From Archivesica marissinica (Eukaryota; Mollusca; Bivalvia; Venerida; Vesicomyidae), in assembly GCA_014843695.1 (NCBI GenBank), contig CM026403.1:8959117-9023116 (forward strand): a stretch of 64,000 bases of DNA. Direction: 5' to 3'. Under the pieces are notes generated by a model. That model made no database searches, was not told the DNA's origin, and worked only from the letters and a program-made list of their open reading frames with translations. The translations under genes were made by a program, and so were the position numbers. Of the stretch, positions 12,670-25,404 are shown piece after piece. Positions within the stretch are counted from its first letter, which is position 1. Each line of letters opens with the position of its first letter.

Positions 12670-13150
12670 TGCATAGGTGCTGTATATCCAATTTCCCATT
12701 TAACACCACAGGTTGAAAATATAATTTTGTTTAATATTAGTGCATAGAGTAAGGTTTTCCATATCATCCTATCATTTCTGAGTGCCTCACGATAGATTAA
12801 CTCTCGTTAAATAAAGTCTTTATTAATATTCATTATTTGTTATAACTGTAATTACACGAACCAACAAATGCATATTTGCTAGGGGATGGGTCTCTGACCC
12901 CTAACATACCTATTACGGAGATTAATAAATAGAGTTACCCCTAATATGGCCCGAAATAAAAGGAGGATAAAAGAGGAAAAATAAAATAAAATAAAAGTTG
13001 TCGATGTGACTTTAAACCCAAATGACAAAACAATTATCGTACACGCGCAAAACATGTGTTATATCATACTTGTACAGTTTGCATGCGCGGCTATGTTGGT
13101 AAGTAATAATAATGTGCAGTGCCAATGTTGTCTATAGGAGACATACGGCT
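12670..13150. other. Intronic DNA, no recognised feature
   Basis: Only a short minus-strand LINE-tail match (ctcgttaaataaagtcttta at 12812) is recognisable. Confidence 0.4.
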
Positions 13151-13152
13151 TT

Positions 13153-13548
13153 GTTCCCTGTTTTTCTATGTACGGAATGAGCTTCTAGAATATAATTTTG
13201 CGCCACATGTTTTTCTATGTACGAAATGAGCTTCTAGAATATAATTTAGCGCCACATGTTTTTCTATGTACGAAATGAGCTTCTAGAATATAATTTTGCG
13301 CCACATGTTTTTCTATGTACGAAATGAGCTTCTAGAATATAATTTTGCGCCACATGTTTTTCTATGTACGGAATGAGCTTCTAGAATATAATTTAGCGCC
13401 ACATGTTTTTCTATGTACGAAATGAGCTTCTAGAATATAATTTAGCGCCACATGTTTTTCTATGTACGAAATGAGCTTCTAGAATATAATTTAGCGTCAC
13501 ATGTTTTTCTATGTACGGAATGAGCTTCTAGAATATAATTTAGCGCCA
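13153..13548 (+). repeat. 49-bp satellite, 8 units
   Basis: The unit is acatgtttttctatgtacga, then aatgagcttctagaatataa, then ttttgcgcc or tttagcgcc. Copies differ at only two or three positions. Confidence 0.95.
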
Positions 13549-14006
13549 GGTAGCCCAATCACGCGTTGAATGCATGTACTTCTCATAAATAGTTTATTAG
13601 TTTGTTTATGGCTGGTAAGCGAACCAGCAATGATACAACCATACAACTATGCTTTATTTCCCACATATCTTCAACGAGAAGCATTCCTTCGCCTTAGTTG
13701 CGAAAGGGGATTTATAGATATGTACTGTCTAATTAAACCACATTTTATTAATAAATAACATCAAGACATTTTATTAACACCAATATAAAATGACATTCTA
13801 AATTGTTAATATTACGGATAATGTTCAAAATGGATGTTCAATCGTCTGTTCCTACTTGTATAGCCGTGCAGACGACACCACAGGTAGAAGCAGGTTTTAT
13901 TTTGCTATTCGAAACAACGTTTAATAGACAAGTATTTCCCGAGACTGTGTTTCTCGAATAGATGAAAGACGAAATATTATTTTCGTATCATCAATTTACA
14001 CAAACA

Positions 14007-14145
14007 AATATACTGTGTAACATGTCAATGTACGCAACCACATATACTGTATAACATGTCAATGTACGCAAACACATATACTGTGTAACATGTCAATGTA
14101 CACAACCACATATACTGTGTAACATGTCAATGTACATAACCACGC
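14007..14145 (+). repeat. 34-bp minisatellite, 4 units
   Basis: The unit is atatactgtgtaacatgtca followed by atgtacgcaaccac. Four copies with one or two substitutions each. Confidence 0.9.
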
Positions 14146-14241
14146 TCTAGTAGAGAGAAGAGACAATAGCAGTAATATAATTATTAATATACATTGCTAG
14201 CTTAAACAGAAACGTAATCGCAAACTTCCGATACACACTTC

Positions 14242-14490
14242 ACCGGCCGCCTCCCCCACCACCGGCCGCCTCCCCCACACCATAAACAAGCATCCATGTT
14301 CATCCATTACGCCCAAGTCATAATTAATATTCATTTATTTCTAACCCCAACATCAAACACATGCACGCACGCACGCACACCACACCACACCACACCAACA
14401 CCACACCACACCAACGCCAACACCACACCACACCACACCAACACCACACCACACCACACCACACCAACACCACACACCACACCACACTCG
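14242..14490 (+). repeat. CACCA/CACAC-rich simple repeats
   Basis: Two copies of caccggccgcctcccccac at 14242-14280, then a 125-bp imperfect cac/acc tract at 14366-14490 preceded by (cacg)n. Open frames here are compositional. Confidence 0.85.
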
Positions 14491-14608
14491 CAACATGGAA
14501 GTTAGAACAACAAATACATGACGTTAGGATAAAGATAACTCTTATTTTTTGAGTCTGTAAGATAGCAACAGTACAACTCAAGCTCTGGGTGTGTGTATGT
14601 GTGTTTTA

Positions 14609-14844
14609 CGTTTATTTATCGTCGCTACCGGTTGCCCATATGAGCGACGCCTCCTGAAGAGATTAGTCATTTTAGATTTTGGAGGATAGTACAATGATAC
14701 AGACAGTCTCCCATTCCAGAGTCTCCTCTGGTTCTTTTACGTACACGGTGTAAAGCACCGACACCGACACGATACCTCGGTTTAACGTCCCATCTGAAAG
14801 ACTGTTAATTTGATTAGGGTCAGACGGGGAATCGAACCTGCGAA
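14609..14844 (-). mobile_element. SINE family C, head-truncated copy
   Basis: The minus strand begins within the tRNA-like head (gcaggttcgattccccgtct) and ends with the hairpin and gataaataaacgtaaaacac. Target duplication ctctgggtg at 14583-14591 and 14845-14853 brackets it, so the truncation occurred at insertion. Confidence 0.8.
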
Positions 14845-14854
14845 CTCTGGGTGA

Positions 14855-15806
14855 GTTTAACCGACTATATAACATAAAATAATGGTAACAGCTATGAAAT
14901 TAGAATCACTGATAATAGTATGCATATATGCATATACTGTGTTACACATTTGAGCTAAAACGAACCTTCAATTAACTGCATACTCTTCAATTTAAGTCAA
15001 ATCAAGTGCTTGGTGCAAAACTAGTGTAGCCACATGGATACAGTGAGGGGGTTGCGGTAGTTTTGCACTAATCCCTTGAATTATATTTTTAGGATGTTTT
15101 GAGATTATCCACCAATAAAATCAACATTATTAATATATTAAACATTGAAAAGTTCCAATTAGTAAGCACACTTATAATAATACCTTATATGTATATATAA
15201 ATGGGTAATGTATGTCAGAGATTTACAAATGCAATACAAGATTGATTGGTTAGTATTTAGTATTATTATATTCATTTGTTTGTAGACCATAAACTGTGTA
15301 TGTTTGTGTCTTAATAAACGATCCTTCTTCTTCTTCATATTTATAATTAATTTGTTTCTAAGATAAATGCTGAAACATGTTAAAACATAACTAAGTTATG
15401 TAGATAAGACAAATGTGCTTGTTAGCCATTGAACCTGCATGAACAAGACTGGATATTTAGTAAGATTCTTATGGTACACAAATGTTATGTCCATTCATAA
15501 TACATGTAGGTGCAATTCAATAGCATAGCATTGCATATTCCAAATACAAGAATATCCAGATATACGACGTACATAATATAATACCAGTAGACATACGTCT
15601 GGAGGAATGCATACATCATAGTGCAATTATTCAAAAATATTGACAATGATCTAATTCATATGCATCTTTACACACTTTAATTTCAGTGTTGCGGTTTGTA
15701 TTCTGCATAAGTTCAACAAACTTGAAAACAATTGGTCGTCTAGCATACTAATATATTTTCAAATACGTTTGCGTACATCACTATATAAATTACAAACATT
15801 GATACA

Positions 15807-15846
<40 letters not shown>

Positions 15847-15900
15847 CAGTTTGCTGAGTACATTGTCCATCAATATACATTGAGTAATCAAATGTCATTT
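14855..15900. other. Intronic DNA with one microsatellite
   Basis: AT-rich. (CACG)n tetranucleotide repeat at 15804-15848. Nothing else recognised. Confidence 0.5.
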
Positions 15901-16068
15901 TAACCGGGTTCGATCCACGGACTGGGAAGTATGTGAGATGGTACGATGGTCGCCAGATCGGACTGGTGGGTTTTCTCCGGGTATTCCGGTGAATGATCAC
16001 ATATACGTTTTCATCCGCGCCAACGAGGGTGATTAATATAAGCTGTTAAAACTTGCTTCGCAATAAGT
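15901..16068 (+). mobile_element. SINE family B, 5'-truncated copy
   Basis: Starts at the B box (ccgggttcgatccacggac) and contains ggtcgccagatcggactggt, ttttctccgggtattccggt, and the tail gagggtgattaatataagct. Confidence 0.8.
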
Positions 16069-16411
16069 TTAAACTAAATATCATTTAAACAAGTTGTAAG
16101 TATATACAACTACAACAACAACAACAATAGTTTATTGCGTAACACATCTATAAGACGTTTAAAGCAAATACAATAGTTACACATTGTAGTGTATACACAC
16201 AATTAATTACATGTACCAAGAGGTCTCTTCAATCAAATCCTGTGAAAAGATAACAGTTCGAATTACAAGGATCTGTTCTGCATAAATATGGTTACGATGG
16301 GTTGTATTTATTAATATGATTATTTAAATATTAAAATGTATTAATATCCACTCCTACTGATTAATGCATAATATATGAACTTAGAAGTATTAAGAATACA
16401 AGGTTTTGACT

Positions 16412-16688
16412 GTTCCGACATGATATGTTCAAGCTTATTTATATATACATAGTTTCGCAATAGTTGATTGTATGGATACCGTTCCGACATGATATGTTCA
16501 AGCTTATTTATATATACATAGTTTCGCAATAGTTGATTGTATGGATACCGTTCCGACATGATATGTTCAAGCTTATTTATATATACATAGTTTCGCAATA
16601 GTTGATTGTATGGATACCGTTCCGACATGATATGTTCAAGCTTATTTATATATATATATAGTTTCGAAATAGTTGACTGTATGGATAC
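16412..16688 (+). repeat. 69-bp satellite, 4 units
   Basis: The unit begins gttccgacatgatatgttca, then agcttatttatatatacata, then gtttcgcaatagttgattgt, then atggatacc. The period is 23 codons, giving an open minus-strand frame. Three units are identical and the fourth has diverged. Confidence 0.95.
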
Positions 16689-17500
16689 AGTCATGACTGG
16701 ATACATTGGTTAATAAATCGTAACTAACACATTTATGAAATGATTTACGGTCAGTATTATTTGGATAGTTCCAAACATAATGCAATCCTATACCATCCAA
16801 CAAAGCGTTTGCATTTGAAAGCCGGTTATTTTTACCTCTATTTATAACTTGAAACGTAGAGCTATATGAATAATTTACAATAGGTATTAATACTATCTCT
16901 AATCTTAGTCCAGTATTTAAGAATTCGCACATATCTATTTAAATGCAACAGATACTTTTCCCGTTTCCCGTATATGGCCATACTACTTGTTGACGGTTTT
17001 AAGCCTAACAATGACTTACAAACATGATTCCGTTCTAATTGTTTGTTTCTGCTAATGCACCGTATTTCTCTCCTGGAGACTTACTTACGATGATCATCCG
17101 CAAACAACATAAGTATCAATGTATTATCGTCTAAGATTATATTATTTAATAAGTACAATTTTAACTCTTTTCAAAATAAGGCAAACAGAATTGGTGACAT
17201 AACCTCTCGTTGTGTTAGGCCAAATGAGCATTCAAAGATTTCTGAATATGACATTCAACATCTTACATGTACGTTGACCTTTGAGTACATATCACGTATA
17301 ACAGCAATGCTTAATACACATATTATAAAGTGCATACCGTAATCCATTATGATATATACTATCAAAAGCCTTCGGAAAGTCTACAAAGGCACAGACAGGG
17401 CGTCCATTTTCGTTTATGACAACTAGAATATATATGATGTGACTAACTTTTCTGGATGCCTAAAACCGTTGAATGATTCAGCATGATTTTAAGGACACTC
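16640..17500 (-). pseudogene. Decayed non-LTR reverse transcriptase (minus strand)
   Basis: Conserved RT blocks can be read in several minus-strand frames: AFVDFPKAFDSI near 17400-17340 (motif A), FGLTQREVMSPILFALF near 17230-17170 (the GxxQG...SP block) and MLFADD near 17105 (motif C). Stops and frameshifts lie between them. The downstream open frame 16642-16932 is probably the C-terminal remnant. Endonuclease and element ends are not seen. Confidence 0.75.
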
Positions 17501-18473
17501 ATTGCTAGAACAGTGCCACGGCGCCTGATATTAATAATGTTTTAAAGGGTGTAGGAATACTAAATGCAAAACAGTGTTTAAATGTAAACTATTGTTTTCA
17601 TTCGTGTCTAAAAGTGTCTAATCAGTTTCATTGTAGTATGTCGCTGAAGTGCCTTTGATTCGTTTCTCCCTGTGTCTTCGGTCTCTATAGGGAACATTTA
17701 AAGTAGGCAGATTCCGCAAAACGCTAAGTGTAAAACACTAACTTTACATGTACAGTTTTACATCTTTACACCCTTATTGGTATGTTGGCCTATTTGCACA
17801 TTTAGACACGCATGCCGAAACAGGTTCTTACAATTAGACAGGTATTTATATTTAGTGTTTCTACAGGTGTTAGCTTCATAATAAACATAAAAACTGAAAC
17901 TACCCTGTTTTATTGCCATGATTATTTATGAGAATGAGTGTGGCTGCACACGTCTCTATATAACCTCAGACTGACTGCAATAATCCGCGATTAGATTTTC
18001 ATTAGTTAATTTGTAGCCACATTTTAATGTATTTAGCATGTCTATCTGCTCAATGATATTTTTATGTGATACGATTGGTTAAATTCTCCATCGGCATTAT
18101 ATTTATTTAGACATCATTTACGTGACATCATTTACGTGACAGTTCCACAGGTGACTGTGGTAACTCGGGGGCTGCTGCATACATTCACATGGGGCAATAT
18201 TCAGCTGACTTGCGGGAGACCGATTATTTTAGCCATGTGTCTGAAATACTGCTCGGATGGTCACTCGGGTGTTCCTAAACTCAAAACAGGTGAAGAATAG
18301 GCCACATGACCATATGGGACTATTTCTATCGAATTTTATTGATCACGTTCACTTATGACCGGCACACATTAAGTAATTTCCACTAACCAGTGTTGTTTCC
18401 CTTGACCTCGATGCATATTATCTGCTACGTATCTGGCTATCTGCTATTAATTGACTACTATCATAGAGGCACG
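17500..18473. other. Intronic DNA, no recognised feature
   Basis: A short direct duplication (catcatttacgtgaca, 18113-18143) is the only structure noticed. Confidence 0.4.
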
Positions 18474-18708
18474 CAGGTTCGATCCCCCGTCTGACCCTAA
18501 TAAAATTAACAGTCTTTCAGATGGGACGTTAAACCGAGGTCTCGTGTAGGTGCTTTACACCGTGCACGTAAAAGAACCAGAGGAGATTCTGGAATGGGTC
18601 TCAGTCTGTATCATGCACTATCCTCCAAAAATCTAAAATGACTAATCTCTTTAGGAGGCGTCGCTCATATGGGCAACCGGTAGTGACGATAAATAAACGT
18701 AAAACACA
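18474..18708 (+). mobile_element. SINE family C, 5'-truncated copy
   Basis: Starts at the B box (gcaggttcgatcccccgtct) and runs through cagatgggacgttaaaccga to the hairpin gtcgctcatatgggcaaccg and gataaataaacg. Confidence 0.85.
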
Positions 18709-19013
18709 GGTACAGACTGCCTGTATACCATGGAAGCCCTCTGAATAAACAAACAGTGAAGTCAGTGAAACATAATACAATCAATAGCAACTAATTAGAA
18801 AGAGCTGTCATACCGCTACAATAAACATTGAAGTCACTTATCGGGATGTCGATAATTCCACCCTATGTACCCTATTACTGACTAGCAAATCATTTATAAT
18901 GGATGGAAAACATCCTGTATCTGATATGACAGTACATGTGTATTATCAAAGGTCGTTACAAGCAATTACGGTGAACGTCGTTATTGCTATTCGCAATTAC
19001 TTCTACTACTCTG

Positions 19014-19275
19014 GACTGGTAATCCAGGGATGGCAGGTTCGATCCCCCGTCTGACAATAATAAAATTAACAGTCTTTCAGATGGGACTTTAGACCGAGGT
19101 CTCGTGTCGGTGCTTTACAACGTGCACGTAACTGAACCAGAGGAGATTCTGGAATGGGTCTCTGTCTGTATCACTGCACTATCCTCCACACATCTAAAAT
19201 GAGTAATCTCTTCAGGAGGCGTCGCTCATATGGGCAACCGATAGCGACGATAAATAAACGTAAAAACACACACAA
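19014..19275 (+). mobile_element. SINE family C copy, head partly missing
   Basis: Starts at ctggactggtaatccaggga, contains the full body, and ends with the hairpin (loop catatgggcaaccgat) and taaataaacgtaaaaacaca. Confidence 0.85.
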
Positions 19276-19429
19276 TACTATTACCAGTATACATTGGTTG
19301 CCGGAGTAGGAATGTATTTCCTTATTATATGGTATACTTTCCCCCCCCCAGATATTTGCCTCAAATACTGAGTAGTTCAACTAATAAACAAACGTCGTAT
19401 ACGCGGTTTGTTTACATAACAAAATAATT

Positions 19430-19985
19430 AAATAGGGTCGACATCCATGCGTAGTATTGTTTGGCAATATTAAACTGAGACATTTGCATATTCCGTGAAG
19501 TAAAATATGAGCTTTAGATTATGGTACACTTACTTACTGACTTGATTCAAATATTAACGGTAAAAACCTAACGTATGTCCTGGTCGTAGTTCATGGACAC
19601 TTACGAAGGCTTTGGCGGAGATTAATGAGTCTCAGTTTAATGTTGCCAAGTAATACACAATGCGTGTATCCTGAATTACACGATACATGGTACAGATTTA
19701 CCGTTATATCTCACATGTGTGCCTATTTATTTGTAGACTATTCTTAGTTAAATTATCTCTAAGCGACATTACCTCGCGTTTAGTATTGACTCCGATGACA
19801 AACAAACGTCAATTCAGGAGCATGGATGACCGTTATATGAAATCATACTTTCAATCCACAAAAACACTGTTTATTGATTCAATGTTAGTGTTCGAATGTA
19901 TTCGGAAGAATTTGTAGTAGTAATGCATTTATACGTGAAAACATGCATTTTGTTTGCTATATGCGATGTAATGTCGCTTTAATGC
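19430..19985. repeat. Dispersed ~470-bp repeat, copy 2, internally inverted
   Basis: Bases 19430-19570 match the left third of the 4855-5328 repeat in reverse orientation. Bases 19630-19985 match the right two thirds in forward orientation. The tgtctcagtttaat/gtttgg segment occurs at the inner end of both parts. Confidence 0.65.
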
Positions 19986-20199
19986 ATACGCGGCACGGTA
20001 CGACATGGTTTGCAATAACATCACATACATTAAAGCGACTTTATTTTATGCTGTAGTTCTGACAGTTGCTTGTGTTACATGTCATAAATGATAAATTCTA
20101 GAAATATTCACGAGCAAATTGTAACTATCAAATAGTGGTACAACATGTTCCTTGTCATATTCACTAAACTATATATGCATAAACTATACAGCAATTAGA

Positions 20200-20477
20200 C
20201 GGATCTATAGCCCAGTGGGAACACGCTGGACTGGTAATCCAGGGATCGCAGGTTCGATCCCCCGCCTGACCCTAATAAAATTAACAGTCTTTCAGATGGA
20301 ACGTTAAACCGAGGTCTCGTGTCGGTGCTTTACACCGTGCATGTAAAAGAACCAGAGGAGACTCTGGAATGGGTCTCTGTCTGTATCATTGCACTATCCT
20401 CCAAAATCTAAAATGACTAATATATTCAGGAGGCGTCGCTCATATGGGCAACCGGTAGCGACGATAAAAAAACAAAA
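20200..20477 (+). mobile_element. SINE family C copy
   Basis: Full-length with head cggatctatagcccagtggg and terminal hairpin. Target duplication caattaga at 20192-20199 and 20478-20485. Confidence 0.9.
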
Positions 20478-20748
20478 CAATTAGATACACATGCTACGCT
20501 AAATATCTATACTGACACCAAAACGAAGCGGTGCATTTGCCTTAGAGATAAACTTTATATCCTTTTAGAAAAATATATAGGCAAGTTTGGTATCAAAATG
20601 TGCGAAATATTGGTTAAATTAGTGCAATTGTGTGAAGGATGATTTTCTTCACTCATGATAGTAAAATCCACAATTGTAAAATTTGCAACGAAAACGTAAC
20701 GCTCAATATAAAAGTTCACACAGTTTATTATGGTTTATTGTGTCAGTA

Positions 20749-20943
20749 TACAGACGGATCTGTGGTCCAGTGGTAACACACTGGACTGGTAATTCAGGGT
20801 TCGCAGGTTCGACACCTAATGAAATTAATAGTCTTTCAGATGGGAATTTAAACCGAGGTCTCGTGACTAATTAATCTATTCATGAAGCGTGGCTCATATG
20901 GTCAACCGGTAGCGACGATAAATAAACGTAAAACACACACCTG
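20749..20943 (+). mobile_element. SINE family C copy with internal deletion
   Basis: Head cagacggatctgtggtccag, then a deletion joining ccgaggtctcgtga to ctaattaatctattcatgaa. It ends in the hairpin, where the 5' stem arm has a base change (gtggct). Target duplication gtgtcagta at 20740-20748 and 20944-20952 shows the shortened copy is still bracketed. Confidence 0.85.
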
Positions 20944-20952
20944 GTGTCAGTA

Positions 20953-21396
20953 GAGTTATATAAATTATATAATTATAATGGCCATATTTAAATTCAAATT
21001 GGATGCACTATCAAACAATGATAACCTGCTTACGTTATACGCTAGCCAATCGTAAACGTTTTGTATTTGCACGTGTTTTTATTTGCACATTTGCTCTATA
21101 TAATTATATTATATATTCACACAAGGCACGCAGTGCCAATGTTCACGTTTGAAAGTATGTAATGTGTATATAATGCGTACTGATGGGCATATTGCCCATT
21201 GTATTTCGAAATAAACTCTTGAAACTCTTATTAACTTGGCAAGGACCGAATATTATCTTAATCTTAACAATTATTGAAGGTATTTGTGTAAAGTAGCCCA
21301 CACTGAATGTGTTATCTTAATATCCCGAAGGGGACACGACATACCAACTATAGTTGTTTTTATAGTATCAGTAGCAAAATCATATTTAATTGTTTT
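20953..21396. other. Intronic DNA, no recognised feature
   Basis: AT-rich, with no feature supported. Confidence 0.35.
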
Positions 21397-21632
21397 TAGT
21401 TTACACACATTTATTTTAGCTCGATTGCGAAACAAGTTATTACAACTTATATTAACCACTCTCGAGACCTCATTCCTGATGGAATCCATCACCACGAGGG
21501 AGAGAGAAGAGGCAATGCGGAATTTAAATGCCTTGCCTAAGGGCACAATCGTAACGGCTCTAACATGGCTCGAACTCCGGACCTTTCGCACCTGAAGCGA
21601 ACGCGCATCCACTGCGATATCACGACCTCCAC
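21397..21632 (-). mobile_element. SINE family A copy
   Basis: Minus-strand head (tgatatcgcagtggatgcgc, B box ggagttcgagccatg), body and tail, full length. The flanks share attgt-t/c-ttt, a likely 9-bp target duplication with one mismatch. Confidence 0.85.
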
Positions 21633-21823
21633 GATTGTCTTTGAATATCGCAATACGCATCTTTACCTATTCTAACCATTGTCACATTTCTATTCGTTTT
21701 ATTTACACACGAAGGGCTTATGTTATTCGCCTTTCTTGTCATCTAGTGGCGAGGATAAATAAATCATTAAATGTTGTAACTCGTGGTGGTCTCTTAAATA
21801 ACGTTATTATCTGCTCTTATTAT

Positions 21824-22270
21824 CTCTATTCCATCTAACCTCGTATTACCAGTCACACACTCTCCTCTATTCCATCTAACCTCGTATTACCAGTCACACA
21901 CTCTCCCCTATTCCATCTAACCTCGTATTACCAGTCACACACTCTCCTCTATTCCATCTAACCTCGTATTACCAGTCACACACTCTCCTCTATTCCATCT
22001 AACCTCGTATTACCAGTCACACACTCTCCTCTATTCCATCTAACCTCGTATTACCAGTCACACACTCTCTATTCCATCTAACCTCGTATTACCAGTCACA
22101 CACTCTCTATTCCATCTAACCTCGTATTACCAGTCACACACTCTCCTCTATTCCATCTAACCTCGTATTACCAGTCACACACTCTCCTCTATTCCATCTA
22201 ACCTAGTATTACCAGTCACACACTCTCCTCTATTCCATCTAACCTCGTATTACCAGTCACACACTCTCCT
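21824..22270 (+). repeat. 41-bp satellite, ~11 units
   Basis: The unit is ctctattccatctaacctcg followed by tattaccagtcacacactct and c. Two units lack three bases (38 bp). Very low divergence. Confidence 0.95.
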
Positions 22271-22432
22271 TCTCTGCGATTAACCAAGTTGGGATTTTCT
22301 CGCTGCCTGCATCTTTCACCGTGATGGTTGTAACTTGTTAGTCTAAAGGAGAACTCTTGGATAAACTATACACACACACACGTCAGACTTATTCCCCTTG
22401 TTCTTGTTTACCAAGCGCCCGGAAATATGTTT

Positions 22433-22498
22433 GTTTACGTTTATTTATCGCTGTTATGGGTTGCCAATATGAGCGACGCCTCCTGAAGATATTTGGAG
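22433..22498 (-). mobile_element. SINE family C 3'-end fragment
   Basis: tttacgtttatttatcg, then the hairpin (gggttgccaatatgagcgac), gcctcctgaagat, and ttggaggatagt. The SINE sequence stops where the 28-bp satellite begins. Confidence 0.75.
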
Positions 22499-25180
22499 GA
22501 TAGTACATCCATATTGCACGAGTATCACACACTCCTCCATGTTGCACGAGTATCACACACTCATCCATGTTGCACGGGTATCACACACTCATCGACGTTG
22601 CACGGGTATCACACACTCATCCATGTTGCACGGGTATCACACACTCATCCACGTTGCACGGGTATCACACACTTACCAATGTTGCACGAGTATCAGACAC
22701 TCATCCATGTTGCACGAGTATCACACACTCATCCATGTTGCACGAGTATCACACACTCATCCATGTTGCACGAGTATCACACATTCATCCACGTTGCACG
22801 GGAATCACACACTCATCCACGTTACACGGGTATCACACACGCATCCATGTTGCACGAGTATCACACACTCATCCATGTTGCACGAGTATCACACACTCAT
22901 CCATGTTGCACGAGTATCACACACTCATCCATGTTGCACGGGTATCACACACTCATCCATAGTGCACGGGTATCACACACTCCTCCATGTTGCACGAGTA
23001 TCACACACTCCTCCATGTTGCACGAGTATCACACACTCCTCCATGTTGCACGGGTATCACACACTCATCCATAGTGCACGGGTATCACACACTCATCCAT
23101 GTTGCACGAGTATCACACACTCCTCCATGTTGCACGAGTATCACACACTAATCCATGTTGCACGAGTATCACATACTCATCCATGTTGCACGAGTATCAC
23201 ACTCTCCTCCATGTTGCACGAGTATCACACACTCCTCCATGTTGCACGAGTATCACACACTCCTCCATGTTGCACGAGTATCACACACTCCTCCATGTTG
23301 CACGAGTATCACACACTCATCCATGTTGCACGAGTATCACACACTCATCCATGTTGCACGAGTATCACACACTCATCCATGTTGCACGAGTATCACACAC
23401 TCATCCATGTTGCACGAGTATCACACTCTCCTCCATGTTGCACGAGTATCACACACTCCTCCATGTTGCACGAGTATCACACACTCATCCATGTTGCACG
23501 AGTATCACACACTCATCCATGTTGCACGAGTATCACACACTCATCCATGTTGCACGAGTATCACACACTCATCCATGTTGCACGAGTATCACACACTCAT
23601 CCATGTTGCACGAGTATCACACACTCATCCATGTTGCACGAGTATCACACACTCCTCCATGTTGCACGAGTATCACACACTCCTCCATGTTGCACGAGTA
23701 TCACACACTCATCCATGTTGCACGAGTATCACACACTCATCCATGTTGCACGAGTATCACACACTCATCCATGTTGCACGAGTATCACACACTCATCCAT
23801 GTTGCACGAGTATCACACACTCATCCATGTTGCACGAGTATCACACACTCATCCATGTTGCACGAGTATCACACACTCATCCATGTTGCACGAGTATCAC
23901 ACACTCATCCATGTTGCACGAGTATCACACACTCATCCATGTTGCACGAGTATCACACACTCCTCCATGTTGCACGAGTATCACACACTCATCCATGTTG
24001 CACGAGTATCACACACTCATCCATGTTGCACGGGTATCACACACTCATCCATGTTGCACGAGTATCACACACTCATCCATGTTGCACGAGTATCACACAC
24101 TCATCCATCCATGTTGCACGAGTATCACACACTCCTCCATGTTGCACGAGTATCACACACACATCCATGTTGCACGAGTATCACACACTCATCCATGTTG
24201 CACGAGTATCACACACTCCTCCATGTTGCACGAGTATCACACACTCCTCCATGTTGCACGAGTATCACACACTCCTCCATGTTGCACGAGTATCACACAC
24301 TCCTCCATGTTGCACGAGTATCACACACTCCTCCATGTTGCACGAGTATCACACACTCCTCCATGTTGCACGAGTATCACACACTCCTCCATGTTGCACG
24401 AGTATCACACACTCCTCCATGTTGCACGAGTATCACACACTCCTCCATGTTGCACGAGTATCACACACTCCTCCATGTTGCACGAGTATCACACACTCAT
24501 CCATGTTGCACGAGTATCACACACTCATCCATGTTGCACGAGTATCACACACTCCTCCATGTTGCACGAGTATCACACACTCCTCCATGTTGCACGAGTA
24601 TCACACACTCATCCATGTTGCACGAGTATCACACACTCATCCATGTTGCACGAGTATCACACACTCATCCATGTTGCACGAGTATCACACACTCATCCAT
24701 GTTGCACGAGTATCACACACTCCTCCATGTTGCACGAGTATCACACACTCCTCCATGTTGCACGAGTATCACACACTCATCCATGTTGCACGAGTATCAC
24801 ACACTCATCCATGTTGCACGAGTATCACACACTCATCCATAGTGCACGAGTATCACACACTCATCCATAGTGCACGAGTATCACATATTCATCCATAGTG
24901 CACGAGTATCACACACTCATCCATGTTGCACGAGTATCACACACTCCTCCATGTTGGACGAGTATCACACACTCATCCATGTTGCACGAGTATCACAGAC
25001 TCCTCCATGTTGCACGAGTATCACACACTCATCCATGTTGCACGAGTATCACACACTCCTCCATGTTGCACGAGTATCACACACTCATCCATGTTGCACG
25101 AGTATCACACACTCATCCATGTTGCACGAGTATCACACACTCATCCATGTTGCACGAGTATCACACACTCATCCATGTTG
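22499..25180 (+). repeat. 28-bp satellite, ~95 units
   Basis: The unit is catccatgttgcacgagtat followed by cacacact. Main variants: cctcc/catcc, gagtat/gggtat, and catagtgcacg/catgttgcacg. The gggtat form is concentrated at the left end. No + strand frame contains a stop, so 500-770-codon open frames arise, but these are not genes. The array ends about 12-15 bases from the exon 2 splice acceptor. Confidence 0.97.
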
Positions 25181-25192
25181 CTATTATTTCAG

Positions 25193-25404
25193 TTGCACAC
25201 ACAGATGCCTTTGGATACGGATTCCGACCGTACGAGTACCTGTCACCACCTAGTCAACACATCAACAATGTTATGGTGTCAGCTTCCCAGGCACAACAAA
25301 TTCGACTCGGAATGTATAGTCTTCGATCACTTATCCTCCCCAAATTAATTTCCTGTGTACTATTGGCATTCGAATATATGGGAATAGGTGCATCGCCCTA
25401 TCTA
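25193..25404 (+). CDS. Alg9-like GT22 mannosyltransferase, exon 2 (residues 113-183)
   Basis: A 212-base exon between a TTTCAG acceptor and a GTAAGT donor at 25405. It encodes the rest of the first lumenal loop (FGYGFRPYEY, then a stretch with RLGMYSLRSL) and the start of the next membrane helix. Phases match exactly on both sides: one base comes from exon 1, and the exit is phase 0. The acceptor lies about 15 bases after the last unit of the 28-bp satellite. Its upstream branch point must therefore be within, or immediately beside, satellite sequence. Confidence 0.8.

Noticed and set aside
22499..25180. Possible CRISPR array because of regular short repeats
   Set aside because: There are no unique spacers, since the units are contiguous, and the DNA is eukaryotic.
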